Source: Emydura subglobosa
Lineage: Eukaryota > Chordata > Testudines > Chelidae
Length of the DNA: 64,000 nt
Assembly (NCBI GenBank): GCA_007922225.1
Contig: ML679954.1
Span: 23,767,003 to 23,831,002 of the forward strand
Reading direction: 5' to 3'
The notes below the pieces were generated by a model. The model was not told where the DNA came from. It searched no databases and saw only the letters and a program-made list of their open reading frames with translations. Made by a program: the position numbers and the translations under genes. Below are positions 46,221 through 58,583 of the stretch, in pieces; the first letter of the stretch is position 1, and each line of letters begins with the position of its first letter.

Positions 46221-46689
46221 TGTTAAAGAACAAATTGTTGACATCACATGTCAAAATATACAAAGTAAATGTCCTTAACTCACACTCTAAATAGGTTCTC
46301 AAGCAGCATTTTTCTTACTTTGACTATCTATGCATTTCAATGACTATCAACAGAAATATTTTTGTTAGTTTATATATATGGTGAAATTGATGTTTGGTAA
46401 CTTTTACCAATATAAATCTAATCCTTCCAAGCCTATCTGTAGTTAAGCTTCCGAAGCATTTTCTGGTTAAAGGATTTGCTCTTCTAAGTGTTCTAAAATC
46501 CACATGCTTACTCAAATTGTCTTGAGAATTGCTGTACTTCATGATACTGCTGGGTATTGCTACTCACCCAGATTTGAGGTTATTTGAGCAAACATGTTTC
46601 TAAGATGTACCGTCCCCTCACCCAAGAGATCCCAAGCATTGTACAAAATCAAATGGTGTGACAGAGTTGGAGTCATTAGAGATGGGGGG
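46221..46689. other. Non-coding stretch, no gene seen
   Basis: No repeat or domain recognised. A minus-strand frame at 46324-46542 has no family match. Confidence 0.5.
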
Positions 46690-46960
46690 CCTATCAGTGC
46701 TACATTCTCCCTTCCCATGAGTGTGCCATGATCTGAGGGACCCCTGCCTCTGTAAGGGGGCCTGAGCCCCTGTCCCTGCCCCATATATGCATGCTGGGTT
46801 CTGGAGGACTCTACACCTCTGGGGAGGTCTGAGCCCCTCACTCAGTTTCCCCATGTGATCTGGGTTCTGGGGGTCCCTGGCCCTTTGACAGTCTAAGCTC
46901 CTTTCCCGGTGTCCCCACACTCATGTGAGCTCTTTGTGAGGACCTGAGAACTGGCATGTT
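46690..46960. repeat. Degenerate minisatellite, unit about 60-70 bp
   Basis: About four diverged copies of a unit with the pattern CCTGAGCCCCT, then TTTCCCCATGTG or a variant, GGGTTCTGG and a GGACC/GGTCC end. Examples start near 46761 (CCTGAGCCCCTGTCC), 46829 (TCTGAGCCCCTCACT) and 46892 (TCTAAGCTCCTTTCC). Locally GC-rich. The overlapping minus-strand frames at 46560-47041 are open because of the repeat and are not genes. Confidence 0.65.
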
Positions 46961-47224
46961 AGGTTCATACCAAAGGCTCACAAGTATTGACAGTAAGGAA
47001 GAGGGATGAAAACACCCACTGACACAAATGGAGCAGTTCACATGTCTCAGAGCTGTTGTCTCAGGTCGTATTCATTTCCAGTTGGGTGGTCTCATTAAGC
47101 TGAGAACATCTGGTTTTAAAAAAATCTGATTTTGTTCTGATTGTTGTAGGTTACAGACATATATCCACTATAAGGTGAAATAACCAGACCAGATAGTGGA
47201 GAAGATATTTGCTCCTTTAAGTGA
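46961..47224. other. Short non-coding gap
   Basis: Nothing recognised between the minisatellite and the LINE fragment. Confidence 0.45.
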
Positions 47225-47790
47225 CAAGATATGCACACAATTGTCTTATAAAACTCACAATCTAAGTGTCTTGTTGGATATTCATCTGCTTCTGGATGTC
47301 CAGACAGCAGCCAAAAGTGCTTGTTTTCTATCTTCAGTTAGCAAAGGGCTTGTGACCTTCTCTCTTTGAGAGCCGTACAATAGCTGTCCATGCCTTTGTT
47401 ATCCCCAGGTTGGATTACATGGGGCTTCTCTTGAAGTTAATTTGGAAACTTCACCTACTGCAGAATTTAGCTGTGTGTTCACTCAGCAGTGTTTCATGCA
47501 TCCAGCATATTACTCTAGTGTTATCTTGATTGTGTACACTGTTTTCTAGGATTTTTCCAAGTGCAATCCAAGGTATTGCTTTTGATCTGTAGTTTAGATC
47601 TTGTGCGTCTCCCTCTTTCTTCATCCTTGCAGTTAAGATGAGTTGGAACATTTGAGATCAGTTTACAGATTTGTTTGGAAGTTGGAGGCAGGGCATTCTC
47701 AGTGGAAAGATTTCAACTTTGACATTTGCTTCCACCATTTGGTCCCTGAGGTTGTGGACCTGCAGAGTATATAGCAAGGTCTAGTAGATA
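47225..47790 (+). mobile_element. L2-type LINE ORF2 fragment
   Basis: Plus-strand pieces match the C-terminal part of the L2/CR1-group reverse transcriptase. VLLDIHLLLDVQTAAKSACF comes first, then HAFVIPRLDYMGLLL (family form LDYCNALL), then KLHLLQNLAVCSL (family form QLVQNAAARLL), then IQHITLVLS. A stop follows where the family has LHWLP. Frames shift several times after that. This segment differs from the CR1 copies elsewhere in the window and is much more decayed. Confidence 0.7.
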
Positions 47791-48079
47791 TCCTAAGGAA
47801 GCAGGGCTACACAAAGGTTTTTAAGGGGCCAGGGAAAAATCTGCAACTGAGGGTGCAAAAACACTGAGGCCTGGGCAGAAAGGGTTGTAGGGAGAGCAAG
47901 CCCACCCTACAGGAGGTGGCTCCTGATTATTGTGACCTAGTGCAGCATCACTTTGGTTTGACATCCCCACCCTTCTGACATGATGGTGGGGTCAAATTTC
48001 AGCAAGTAGCATTGCAAACTGGCACAGGTCACAACACATCAGATGTCATAGGTCTTGAAACCAGGGCCATGGGCTGCTA
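47791..48079. other. Short non-coding gap
   Basis: No gene or repeat that I can support. Confidence 0.4.
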
Positions 48080-48430
48080 CATAGGATCCCTATCCTCTGT
48101 ACCATCAACCTGTAAGGGCAGATGAGGGAACTGATCCTAATCCCCCACCACCAGACACTACACCACCTGACTCAGCAAGGTCAGATGACTAACCAGCAGC
48201 CTGCTGATTGGACACCGGTGGGTATAAAGCTTCCTGTTGCTCTGACAAGGTATAGAACAGGAACAAGTTGTTGAATCTGTTACTGCCTAGACCAAGTCCA
48301 TGTGTCCTGGCCTGATTCCTGCTTCCAAGCCCCAACCCCAATTGCTGATTCTGGCTTTGACCCATGCTGTTACCAAGACCCTGAGTCTGTTTCTGGCTCC
48401 AACCACTAGGTCAGACAGCTCATGTTACAG
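48080..48430 (+). repeat. Possible LTR remnant
   Basis: GATTGGACACC and a TATA-like GGTATAAAGC near 48213-48222 precede a C/T-rich tract with repeated CTGATTC, CTGGCTT and CTCCAAC words, as in some turtle LTR leaders I remember. No matching ends or target duplication found, and no internal region. Confidence 0.3.
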
Positions 48431-48694
48431 GCTTTGACACAATGCTACTTTGTTTGGGGGTCTTCTTGATTGGGGGGCAAACTGCCCTTCTCCCTGCTGG
48501 GGTGGCCCTGTAAGGAGGTATTTGAGGGTGGGTCTGAAGGGTTTTTGAAGAGTGGCTGAGGTAATGGAATTTCTTTATTATAAACTGACCTTCATTTGAA
48601 TTAGGTGAAATTCATGCCAGAGGAGAGAACTAGCACAAGTTTCTCACTTGTGTACTACATAAGCCCCACTTTAGGACCCTTTGTATGGGCCCTT

Positions 48695-48815
48695 TGCATT
48701 GTGGCAAATTTCATTCCTGATTAATAGGTGGACCTTATTCCCCTGTAATGCTGCTGTACAAATGAGGGGTAACCCCACTGAAATCAATGGAGTTGCACTA
48801 TTGTAAAGAGGAGAC
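48695..48815. repeat. Short fold-back repeat (GTGTAAAT family), diverged
   Basis: ACAAATGAGGGGTAACCCCA next to CTGAAATCAATGGAGTTGCA fits the centre and right arm of the family. The left arm is weak. Confidence 0.4.
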
Positions 48816-49009
48816 TCTGGATCTATGTGCCTTTTTTACAATTTTTGCACATACTACAGGCAAAGATAGCCACATTTTTTATAAACTTGAAAATAAATAC
48901 AAACACAAGCACATTTGCAATAGCTTCCATTTAATATGTGCAAATTATGATGATAATCCAAAGTAGGGAAATATAATATGGTAAATTTTAGTAGGGCAGG
49001 TTTGGTATC

Positions 49010-49012
<3 letters not shown>

Positions 49013-49043
<31 letters not shown>
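49013..49043 (+). repeat. (AC)n microsatellite
   Basis: About fifteen AC units, uninterrupted. Confidence 0.97.
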
Positions 49044-49045
<2 letters not shown>

Positions 49046-51894
49046 GCGAGTTTTTTTTTTCCCTTCGTTTAGCATGCAAATTAATATTACTATTGGTTTA
49101 TATGAATTTGCTTCGTGATCATATCTCAGGTTAAGTTCTATATTCCGCATCTTTGCCAAAGTTATGATCGGAATCGTTCCTTGTAAATCTTATTATCATA
49201 ATGAGAACCTATTCCTTTATGCTGTGGGGAGAGGGGGAGGAGAGGAAAATCCATTTTATCTACGAACCTGCTTTAGTGATTGGCATCTTTATGATATGTG
49301 GCACTGTTCATGCTGTCTTATGAGAACTGAATTAGATGACCTAGAAGTGCAAAGCAAATGTTTTAGCTCTACTAGTCCTTGAGAAGTGGAGAGATAGAGA
49401 AGAAGCTGCAACACTCGTTAGTGAAATAACTCAGAAATTGAACTACACATATTTTCAAGGCCGCATCTCATCTTTGTCATTTACAGAAGCAACTTATATA
49501 TCTGGCCCACAAAGCTTGTGTACAACCACTTCCTTATTTAATAAAAACACCTAAATCTCCTTCATCCTCAAGCTGAGAAGCATATTATAAAGAGAAAATC
49601 TTGTAATATACTGAATGCCTCCTGCTAGGTGCTAAATGCCTTCAACTCCCCACTGATGTTGAGGCTGCTCAGCACTTCACTTATGAGATAAGATCAATTT
49701 GCAGTGACCTTGCTGGTATGATATATTGAAAAGCCAGTTGTCTGACCCTGAAATCTTGAAAGGGCAAAAATCCCAGCTGTAAAAAATCTTCTCTCTAGAA
49801 ATGATGCCATTATCCATGCTTACTCATTACCTTTTAGAGGATATTGGCTCATGTGTTTTAGCAGGGCATGTGTTAAAACACCAGAAGCTAGCCTACACTA
49901 GCACTCCCCACTCATAGAATATAATAATGCTATCATCCGTGGAGCCGTAACAGTGGGAGATTTTCATCAATTTTGCTATGTAGACAGAATCAAAGAGTCA
50001 AACATAAAGTTGCATCATGGGGCTGGCATGGAAGGGGCAAAATAGTTTCCATATTTCTTCTTTGTTCATGAATAAATACTACATAATATGTAAATAATTA
50101 TCTATTAATAACAAATAGGCTAAGTGCTGTCTTCGAACTTAATAACATATTTATAAAGGATCCTTTATCCTATGTGTCTGTGGAAGAAGGAAGCGGTCTC
50201 ACTTACTGATTAGCCAATTCCATAAACTATTTATTGCCAGTTTTTGGTACACAGTAATGTCCAAACAGCAAGTGAGAGGATGGGATGACATGCAGGAGAG
50301 TAGTAGGAGAACTCTTATGAAATATACAAAAGAGATAACAAAGAGCGCATTCCAATGGTTGTGGTGATGGCTTTGATTTAAATGTGTTAAAGCTGATGGA
50401 AGAATCCCAAATAGAAGATTATGTAAAGTATAGACCTTTATGTATGTATGTAAAAAGTGGGATGAATAAGTAAAGAGCAATTTATTTATATGAAACTGTG
50501 AAGTTATAAAATATTGTAGTATCATTAAAAGTGTCACTTCAAATATATCTTGCGTAGATGGATATATCTGCCTTGATTTCAGTGGACAATTCTGGTACTA
50601 TCTCTGGCTATGTGATACTTTAATACTATGCTAGAACCCCAATTGTGTTTTAATATAGACTATTAGGAGATTTCCAAAAATTCTAGGGGGATGACTGTTC
50701 ACATAGCTTTCCAGTGGAGAATATTTGTACTATAGGTATTATTCCATAGAAAAAAACAAAATTCATAAGTGCTAAATCTCCTAGATAAAGAATAAAGATG
50801 TGAATTGGATTACAGCACAATGAGGTTTTGTTAAGATGTAGTGGACTATATTCTCTTGTGTCTCTGAATTTATTCTAACCTCGTCGACAGTGGGTTCATT
50901 ATTTGAAATCCATCAGGACATCATCGTTCAGATAACTATTTTATCTTATGCAGAATAACAAAAAAGAAAACTGTATTAGAGAATTTAACAGTGCTGGTGA
51001 TAGCAGAGGCTAGCTAGGTCCTTCGTTCCAAGATAGGAGTAATCCTTTAATCTTCTATGTGAGTCTCAAGGTTCTCTCTTTTAATGCTATACTACAATTT
51101 CTCCTGCTTTTTCTTACTTTTTCTGAGTCTCTTTGCTAAATCTAGTCTATGTTTATTAGGTGGTAAAGATGTCCCTTCATCCTTACTACTGACAGCAAAG
51201 GCTTTTGTAAAGTATATTTTTATATATAAAGAATTGGATTTCCCAGGGTACGTGAGGGTTCATTACTAATGGTGAGAGAAAGATTCTGAATCCTATTTTG
51301 GTTGAATGACAAGACAGATGAGTACAAGAAAACACAGGATGTAACAGAACAGGATGTTGCCTGAATACATGCCTTTTATCTCTAGGAACTGTTTTTTATT
51401 TAAGCATCTGAAAAAATATTGTAATTTAATGACATTCAGTAAAATGAATTCATTAGCTCCTGGCAAATTATGCTTTTCAAATTTATATTTTATTCTTTGT
51501 CTTATACAGTAACTTTCTCCTCATCTCCACCGCAGAGTGGTGAATAGCAGTGCCTTTTGGGAAAACGATTAAGCAACTCTGCATTCATTACTGTATTTGA
51601 CCAAGGAAAAGCTGATTGATCTTTATCACAAGCTATGCAATTTCTATCCCTAGGCCAATGAGATTGAGGGCTATGGCATCATAAACTATCTCAATGATGA
51701 CAGTGTGTAGGCAACAATAGGGCAAGTTTTATGTGACCGTGGCAACATCATAATCAGGAATCCAACTGAAACTGTGAATAACAATAATATAATTAGTGTT
51801 TGGGCCCAGGGCTTGATTCTGCACTTGATTGTGCCAGCATTTTCACCTGTGCAGGTAATTCTTCTGCTCTACTTGGCAATGGTGAGTAATTTGT
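49044..51894. other. Long non-coding stretch, no gene seen
   Basis: Apart from a GTGCTGAGCA-type fold-back at about 49628-49700, I recognise no repeat. The minus-strand frame at 50199-50537 (112 codons) is rich in His, Leu and Phe, as AT-rich DNA gives, and has no domain. The low repeat content makes part of this stretch a candidate for conserved non-coding DNA, which cannot be shown here. Confidence 0.45.
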
Positions 51895-52372
51895 CCATTT
51901 TGAGTGCCACATTTTAAGAAAGATGTGGATAAACTGGAGAGGGTCCAGAAGAGAGCAACAAAAATGATCAAAGTTTTAGACAATCCAACCTATGAGGAAA
52001 GTTTTAAAAAAACCCTGGGTGTGTTTAGTCTTGAGAAAAGATGAGGGAGGACCTGATCATAGTCTTCCAATATGTTAAGAGCTGTTACAAACAAGACAGT
52101 GATCAGTTTTTCTCCGTGTTTACCGAAGACAGGACAAGAAGTAATGATCTTAAACTGCAGTAAGGGAGATTTAGATTAGATATTAGGAAAACTTTCTAAC
52201 TATAAAGATAATTAATTAGCCAGGGAGGTTGTTGAATTCCCATCACTGGATGTTGTTAAGAAAAGGTTGGATGAATACTTGTCAGGGATTGTCTTAGGTA
52301 TACTTGGTCCTGCCTCAGCTTGGGTATGAACTAGATGGCTTCTCGAGGTCCCTTCCAGCTCTACATTTCTAT
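51895..52372 (+). mobile_element. CR1 LINE 3'-end fragment
   Basis: Starts within the ORF2 region encoding the KLERVQ-RATKMI motif (GATAAACTGGAGAGGGTCCA) and runs through AGATATTAGGAAAACTTTC and CTTGGTCCTGCCTCAGC to the CR1 tail CCAGCTCTACATTTCTATAA. Frameshifted, with several small deletions compared with the copy at 6105. Confidence 0.88.
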
Positions 52373-53667
52373 AATTTTATGGGATATATCTATGCAAAAT
52401 GCAAAAGAGTGAAGAATCTGTTCCAAAGGCTCTAAGATCCCAAGTAGCTCATAGGACCAGGCCCTTGTTTCTTCTGTTTCAGTGACAATATGTGCTCCTG
52501 ATGGGTAAAAGTCAAAAGGTTAGGAAGCATTTTCATTCAGAAAAACTTACCAGTTTGGACCAGATAATGGATATGCAATCTTGTGAAATCAGGCTTTATT
52601 GCAAGATTTCCAGTGGTTCCTATATCCAGTCACTGTTGAAATGCCACAAAGGTTTCTTGCAGTATTTCATTCTTTCCTGTTCTGCTCCGGGTCAGAGTCT
52701 GGAAGTGAAGAAACACGTAAAACTTGTGGGAATTAACTAAATATTTTAATCTACAAAATCTTTTTTTACTGTAGATGCCTTCTGAACAGTGCCCAAGATC
52801 CAAATCCTGGATTCAAGACAACACATACCTATTTCAATAATGTACCCAATCCAAACAGACTGAAAAAGTGCATCGTTGAAATCTCATAGTTTGGATATAT
52901 TCAGATATTTTATCTTCAACCATTTTAGAAATAGCTGAGTTGTACTCAGTGTAGGACCCAGTGGGAGAGGAGAAAAGTGGCTGTGAGCTGCTAATTTGCT
53001 TCCTTGATCTGGGGGTTGCCTGGTTCCTTCCCACCCCCCACACATATACTTATAATTTGGAGCAGTCTAAACAGTCAGTTATGCTGTCAGGAATAGTCTC
53101 ATACTGACCGCTGTGCTGACTAGGGATTGCTAGAGCACCAGGCAGTTCAGCGACCTCCCCCAATACACCTCCTCCATGGTTACTCCGGAGGGAAGGGCAA
53201 AAAGCATAAAGCCAACTAAGGGACGTAGCCAGGGACCAGAATTTGTCCCAGAAAGTCCAAATCTGGACCCAGAGTTTGGGCCATTTGCAAGTTTTAGACG
53301 AAAATAATAACTAACAGTAATAGCACTAAGAGCTTCAGAATGCTAATTAGAGGAACACCCATCTGGTAGCTGGATAATGGCATGCAACTCATCTATTAAT
53401 GCTACATTAGTCCAGTGTATCTGAGGAACTGCCACTTGGACTTAGTTGCAAAAAATTTCAAACTAAGGGGTCAGTCTTATGAACAGTGAATATTTATTTA
53501 TGCATTGAAGTGTTAAGATTTAAAAAAAATTAAAAAAAATTCTCGGGGTCAAATTCTTGCAGTTGGTGCACAGAAGTGCCCCTCCCTCTGCCTCTTCCCT
53601 TCTCACCCCTTATTACCTCATCCTGAAAATCTGAGTTTACATAGCTCGAGTGAAGGCCAAATCTGTC
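52373..53667. other. Non-coding stretch, no gene seen
   Basis: Small frames at 52492-52740 and 52834-53043 have no domain. An A-rich patch TTAAAAAAAATTAAAAAAAA lies near 53519-53538. Confidence 0.5.
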
Positions 53668-53670
53668 TAA

Positions 53671-53965
53671 GGGTATGTTTATACTGATGGCAGCAAAGTC
53701 GCCGCTGCCCGATCAATCTTTCTGGATCGATTGAGCCATCAGTGTAGACCCGCTCAATCGATCAGGAAGTCGACTGAGTAAAACTGCCCCCTCAAGTAGC
53801 ATAGCGCTGCATCGACAGGAATGCAGTTCCCATCAGCGCAGTGCAGTGAAGACGGTGCACATAAGGGGAGCACAGCAGTCGACAGGAGTTACACAAACTA
53901 CTCTGCGTAGTTTGTGTAACTCCCGTTGACTGCCGCCGAATTTCCAGGTAAGTGTAAATCAGGGC
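53671..53965 (+). mobile_element. MITE, 295 bp (same family as 35248-35540)
   Basis: Flanked by TAA at 53668-53670 and TAA at 53966-53968, the duplication expected of PIF/Harbinger-type transposition. The ends GGGTATGTTTATAC and (minus strand) GCCCTGATTTACAC are diverged inverted repeats. A strong internal palindrome around GTTACACAAACTACTCTGCG / TAGTTTGTGTAAC sits near 53888-53925. No transposase. The 108-codon minus-strand frame overlapping it is incidental. Confidence 0.8.
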
Positions 53966-53968
53966 TAA

Positions 53969-55384
53969 GCCTATTGTAGCTCCATAAAGAAAATATGTCA
54001 AGGTGGCTTTGCAGGCCCACCATGATGGAAGCATTTGGGTGAGGTCTAGGAGCCAAGGGTCATACTCTAAATATTTATGTACATATGCCCCCTGATTTAG
54101 CATTGGCCCCTTGAGCAAAATCTATCCTCATGGCTGTTTAGAGCCAAAATACAGGCACTTTTCTATCATCTGGAGTTGTGTTTGTGCCCTCTGGGATAGT
54201 GTTTGTCATGTTTCTCTGCAGTGGCCTGAATGTGGTCCTTGAGATGAATGAATAATAGAAAACAGTCAAGAGATGAAGCTTAAATGATTCAAAAATAAAA
54301 ATGACCCGTAAACAGAGTTGGGCAAATTAAGAAATGTTCAAGTCTTTAGAGAATTCTAATTTCCAAATAATTTTAATTAAACTTAAATCTACATTTGACA
54401 TTAGGCAATTATAAAACATCATTAATTGGATTTTGGTTTCTCTTTGTTTGTTTTTCAAGTAAATCATTCCTCCAAACCTGCTCAACATTATCCTTTTTTA
54501 TTTTATTTTTTTTCCCTATTTGGCTTTCAAAAACAGCAAGTTCTGCTATGAGATAATTTCTATACTATTTTTCCTTTGAACATTATTTTAAAGCTTTCCA
54601 GTTATTGAAGGAGTGAAATCATCAAATATCCTTGATTTTTTTAATGTTGTATCCTTGCTTGTTATAATGCTAATTAACTGTCTGGTGAAAGCAACAGACG
54701 AGCAATGTTGGGCAAATTCCACTTAGCCCCAAACTATTTGTCTTATCTTCAAACTGCCTCCAGAATCCAAGGCTTTAAAGTGCCACAGCAATAAAACTTA
54801 TCAGTAGAAAGCTAAAATTAGATAATAAAATATCTTAGCACCATGTAATGTAGAGAGGAAAATGATAGTGGGAATACGTAATATAGCCAACTGTGAGTTG
54901 TACAGATTAGGGCTCTAAGTTTAACTAAAAAAGTTTCAAAAGCTAGAAGCGTTTCACCATAGATTCATTACAAGATGACCACAAAAATCCATCAAATGTA
55001 TATTATTGATTTAATATCTATATAAGAGCAAGTTTTTCTCCAAGTAATTTTATTTGAAGTATATTATACAACTTTTTTATTTTCAGGTATTTGAAAAATT
55101 GTCATTTTATGTGGAATTTGAAAGTTATATCATCAAGAGTTGTCATTTTCTATGATGTCTCTGAAAGTCCCAATACCAATTCATGATGGTTCCAAATCTG
55201 AGGTTTTCATATTCCTAGATTTAACCCTCCCTTGTTTTCTAAATTAGTGGTTATTCTAAAATTAAAAATCTTACCTGTTAATACAGACACATATGTTAGA
55301 GACATTAGTAGACATCTTTAAGAAAGCTGAAATATTATGACTAATTGAAAAGACAGGGAGGAAGGGTGATCTTGTAGTTACAGC
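53969..55384. other. Repeat-poor AT-rich stretch
   Basis: No recognised repeat and no domain-bearing frame. The segment 54330-54860 is AT-rich with TAATTAAA and ATTAATTGGATTTTGG words, which could be homeodomain-type binding sites or just base composition. Confidence 0.4.
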
Positions 55385-55565
55385 ACTGAGTTTTATTCCT
55401 GTGTGACCATGGGCAGATCACTTAATCTCTCTGTTCCTCAATTGCTCATCTGTAAAATGGAGATTATAATAACCTTTCCTTTCCTCACAGGGATGCTGTC
55501 AGGATAAATCTAGTAACAGTTAAGGTGCTCAGGGTGCATATAAGTATTTAGATAGAAGCCAGATC
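55385..55565 (+). mobile_element. MIR-type SINE fragment
   Basis: GTGTGACCATGGGCAGATCA, CTTAATCTCTCTGTTCCTCA, TCATCTGTAAAATGGAGAT and a tail ending GGTGCTCAGGGTGCATAT follow the MIR core in order on the plus strand. The best-preserved MIR-type copy in the window. Confidence 0.78.
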
Positions 55566-55979
55566 ATTCACCCAGCCATAAATTTAACTTAACTTTGGCC
55601 TGGACTACAGCCTTGTCCTATGAAGTATCAGATGCTACAGGGATGGGGACCATATAAATACCTAGATATACGAACACATTGAAATGATCATTCACTGACT
55701 GTTTTAATCTGACTTCGTAAAAATATCCAAAGGTAAAACAAAACATTTTGAAAATGTCTTCTAGTATTGCACAGGGGTTTTGTCTGTGATGTTCCCATTC
55801 CCTCCTTATCCCACCTTTCAAATTCTATGATACAATACAGCAACATTTTAAAATTGTTCTTTACGTTTGCCAGCCCATGCACAAAATCTTCTTGCCTATC
55901 CTATCATGTTAATTGATTTTAATGAAAAAAAAGATATTTTACATGCAAAGAAAGAAATATTCATCCCCCAAGTTGCCAC
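55566..55979. other. Non-coding stretch, no gene seen
   Basis: Two overlapping minus-strand frames at 55618-55882 have no domain. Confidence 0.5.
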
Positions 55980-56440
55980 ACAGAATCTTGTAAGACTGTA
56001 TGAATGGATATACAAAGCCCACACTGGGCTGGAAAGGATTAAAGCACAATACTGGGCCCAGGTAGCCCCGCCCCTCCAGCCCTTCAGAGCATGCTCCAGT
56101 AGGAGACAAGGGAGCAACCCAGCTGGGAAGGAGGAGACTGGGAAGGAAGACAAGACTAACCTATCCTGACGGCTCCTGACAAAGGGGCTGGAGAAGCCTC
56201 CTGGAGGGAATAGGATTATATGCTGAGTCCAGTTGCGGCTGGCAGTTTGGTTTCTTATCTGAGACCAGCAGCTGAGGATGGAAAGCAGTGATAGGCACTG
56301 GCCCAGAGAGGGTAACTCAGAGGGCCACCTCTAAGGCCCTGGGTCAGAGCCTACCACTGGCCCCACTGCTGGGTGGGAGCTAACCATTAGACCACGCAGC
56401 CCACCACGGACCCTATTATAGGCTGACATAATAAATGTGC
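55980..56440 (+). mobile_element. Probable Gypsy-type solo LTR
   Basis: Begins near TGTAAGACTGTATG, with CACACTGGGCTGGAAAGGAT soon after, and ends near CCACCACGGACCC and TATAGGCTGACA. The GC-rich body contrasts with AT-rich flanks, and the layout recalls turtle Gypsy LTRs. I found no convincing target duplication, so the ends are estimates. Frames of 100 codons (plus, 55867-56169) and 85 codons (minus) cross it without domains. Confidence 0.5.
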
Positions 56441-56924
56441 TTTTAAAAAAAATGAAAAGGAGATAAAACACAGGTTCTTTGGTTAATATCAGCTGTGAGA
56501 TCATTAGTCTAATTCAGATATGCTAAAAACTGTAGGAAATGAATAGATTGTGTTTCACCTATGACTGTTTATTTCCTGGGACTGGACTGCTTCTGTTCAA
56601 TTAGAAAAGAACTTCAGTCTTTCTGTCCTTCCTTTATTGCACCATAGCCAGTATTCAAGATTTAAGACAAAGGGTGGGGGGATGGTAAGAGCAAAACTGT
56701 GCAATGTATGAGGGTTTTTTTTTTTGATTCGATGGTTTGTTGACTGGATTTTTTTTTTCAGATGTTCATGTACAGAGCTAGAAATAGGGTAAGATCGTAA
56801 CCTATTACAGGATGGTTCCTTTTTAATATGTCCATGTGATAAGAGAGTTTGAGTGGTGACCAAAATTTAAGTAGTATTCATACAATTTTGTTTAGAATAC
56901 TTCAGGTCAGCCACTTAGAGAATC
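56441..56924. other. Non-coding stretch with T-runs
   Basis: T-runs near 56715 and 56750. The minus-strand frame at 56597-56863 is lysine-rich because of these runs and is not a gene. Confidence 0.5.
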
Positions 56925-57115
56925 TTACTGTAGCTATGCTGACACAGCCCCATAGTGTAGACGTAGCCTACAATGACACAAGGGATTTTTCTTTTTCCTT
57001 TTTTCTTTTAGGATAACCTAGCTGCATCTACACTAAGGGTTAAGATGGCATCGCTACAACACTCAAGGGTGTGGATTTTACACATGCCTGAGTGCCGTAG
57101 CTTTGTTGACCTAAA
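56925..57115 (+). mobile_element. Degenerate MITE (Chompy-like)
   Basis: CATAGTGTAGACGTAGCC and, 50 bp later, CCTAGCTGCATCTACACTAA then CTCAAGGGTGTGGATTTTAC match the middle and right part of the element at 8289-8587. A T-rich tract separates the two. Both ends are eroded. Confidence 0.5.
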
Positions 57116-57400
57116 TTTTAGTTTGATCCAAGCCTCAGTCAAGTACAGTCTAAATAATACAACTAGAATAAATTCTTGGGCTTACTCCTGATTTACTTTA
57201 CATTGGTATAAATGAGGGGTGTATCTGTCTCCCTTCACAAATCTCGGTTTTTAAGGAAAAGTAACTGTTTTGAAGCTCAAGGCCTCTCTTTGATCTTATT
57301 ACAATGGTTTTACAGAAATGTCAATCCATTTGGCCTGCTTCATCTTTCAAATTGGCCTATATGAAAGTAAATCCATTGAAGTCAATGGATACCTCAGGGT
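57116..57400. other. Non-coding gap with a fold-back fragment
   Basis: A partial GTGTAAAT-type fold-back lies at 57175-57235 (GGGCTTACTCCTGATTTAC, GTATAAATGAGGGGTG). Nothing else seen. Confidence 0.4.
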
Positions 57401-57436
57401 AAAAAAAAAAAAAAAGAAGAAGAAGAAGAAAGAAAG
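57401..57436 (+). repeat. A-run followed by (GAA)n
   Basis: Fifteen A bases followed by GAA repeats to AAAGAAAG. Confidence 0.95.
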
Positions 57437-58583
57437 ATCATAATCAGGACTCAGTCTGTTATTCCTTTTTCTGTCTTCTGGATGCTTTAAAATGATGGGC
57501 ATGATTTTCCACTGTTTTGTATCTTGTTTAGCCTCTTACACATGTGCAAAGTGGTTGTAATAAATTACAACAAATTGCTAATTTTCCAACTGGAAAATTT
57601 TCTTTTTTCGAAAAGTCAATACTTGTATAGTTATTTTTTTAACCTGTACAAATAAGATTTTATTTCCACCAGCAGCAAGAATTGTTTTGCACAGCCTCAT
57701 AATCTGGGACCAAAATATTCTCTGGATGAAAAACCCATAAGATAGGTTTAGGAAGGAGGAAAACAATTCAAGTTTCCTCTCAGTGAGTTTCCAACAGATT
57801 ATGCCCCACTGTTTTATACTCCATACTGCCTGCTTGACTCACTGAAGTTCTTCCCATCTTCAAATAAGGTTTTCTCTCCTGATTGCTTCCATGGATGTCC
57901 ATAACAGGGATTTACACGGTACAGAGGAATTGGGTGCAGTAATTTAGCCTGAGCTGAAGTGGATTTTCTCTAAAGTGGATTTCCCACTTATTTTTTAGGG
58001 GTTTAAAACATATAGGACACCAGAGGATTGTTCTAGCTCTTGGCAAGCTAGGCAACTGTCAACAGTGGCAGATTTGGCCTGGCCCCTCCTCCATCATGAT
58101 AGAGGGGCATCTGGCCAAAGCTGAGCAGTACTACGCTCTCATGCACCAGGTTGCAAAGCCACTTGCTCAAATTTGGCACAGCTGCCCTATTATGACAGAG
58201 GGAGGGATGGCCAGGCCAGTTTGAGTGGCATGGGAGCAGCACACTGAAGTGTTGCCTAGGACAGCAGATTGTATTGAGCAGCCTCTGTAGGGCACCCACT
58301 CCTCCTCCTCAGAACACTCAATTCCAAGTAGTCTAGAGTGGATTGCAGGATGGTGTTCCATCCTTCCATATAGTCCAGGGGAGATTCTTCAATGGAAGGA
58401 CCATCTGTGCTTAACTTCTGCTTAGATTTAAATTATTTCCCTCTCTGTGCTTAGCAATAGGTGGGACAAGCCAGTCCTGGTTTTAAATTCTATTTAAAGT
58501 TTGGTGGTCTCAGCTTAGTATCAAGGGGTTGCTCTGTTAGATCACAGAATCAAGATAAAAGATAGGAGAACTGAAGGTTTGTA
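57437..58583. other. Non-coding stretch, possible unnamed repeat
   Basis: At 58040-58320, GC-richer sequence contains GGCCTGGCCCCTCCTCC and its loose mirror GGGAGGGATGGCCAGGCC, so it may be an old inverted-repeat element. Minus-strand frames there (58048-58361) have no domain. Confidence 0.4.
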
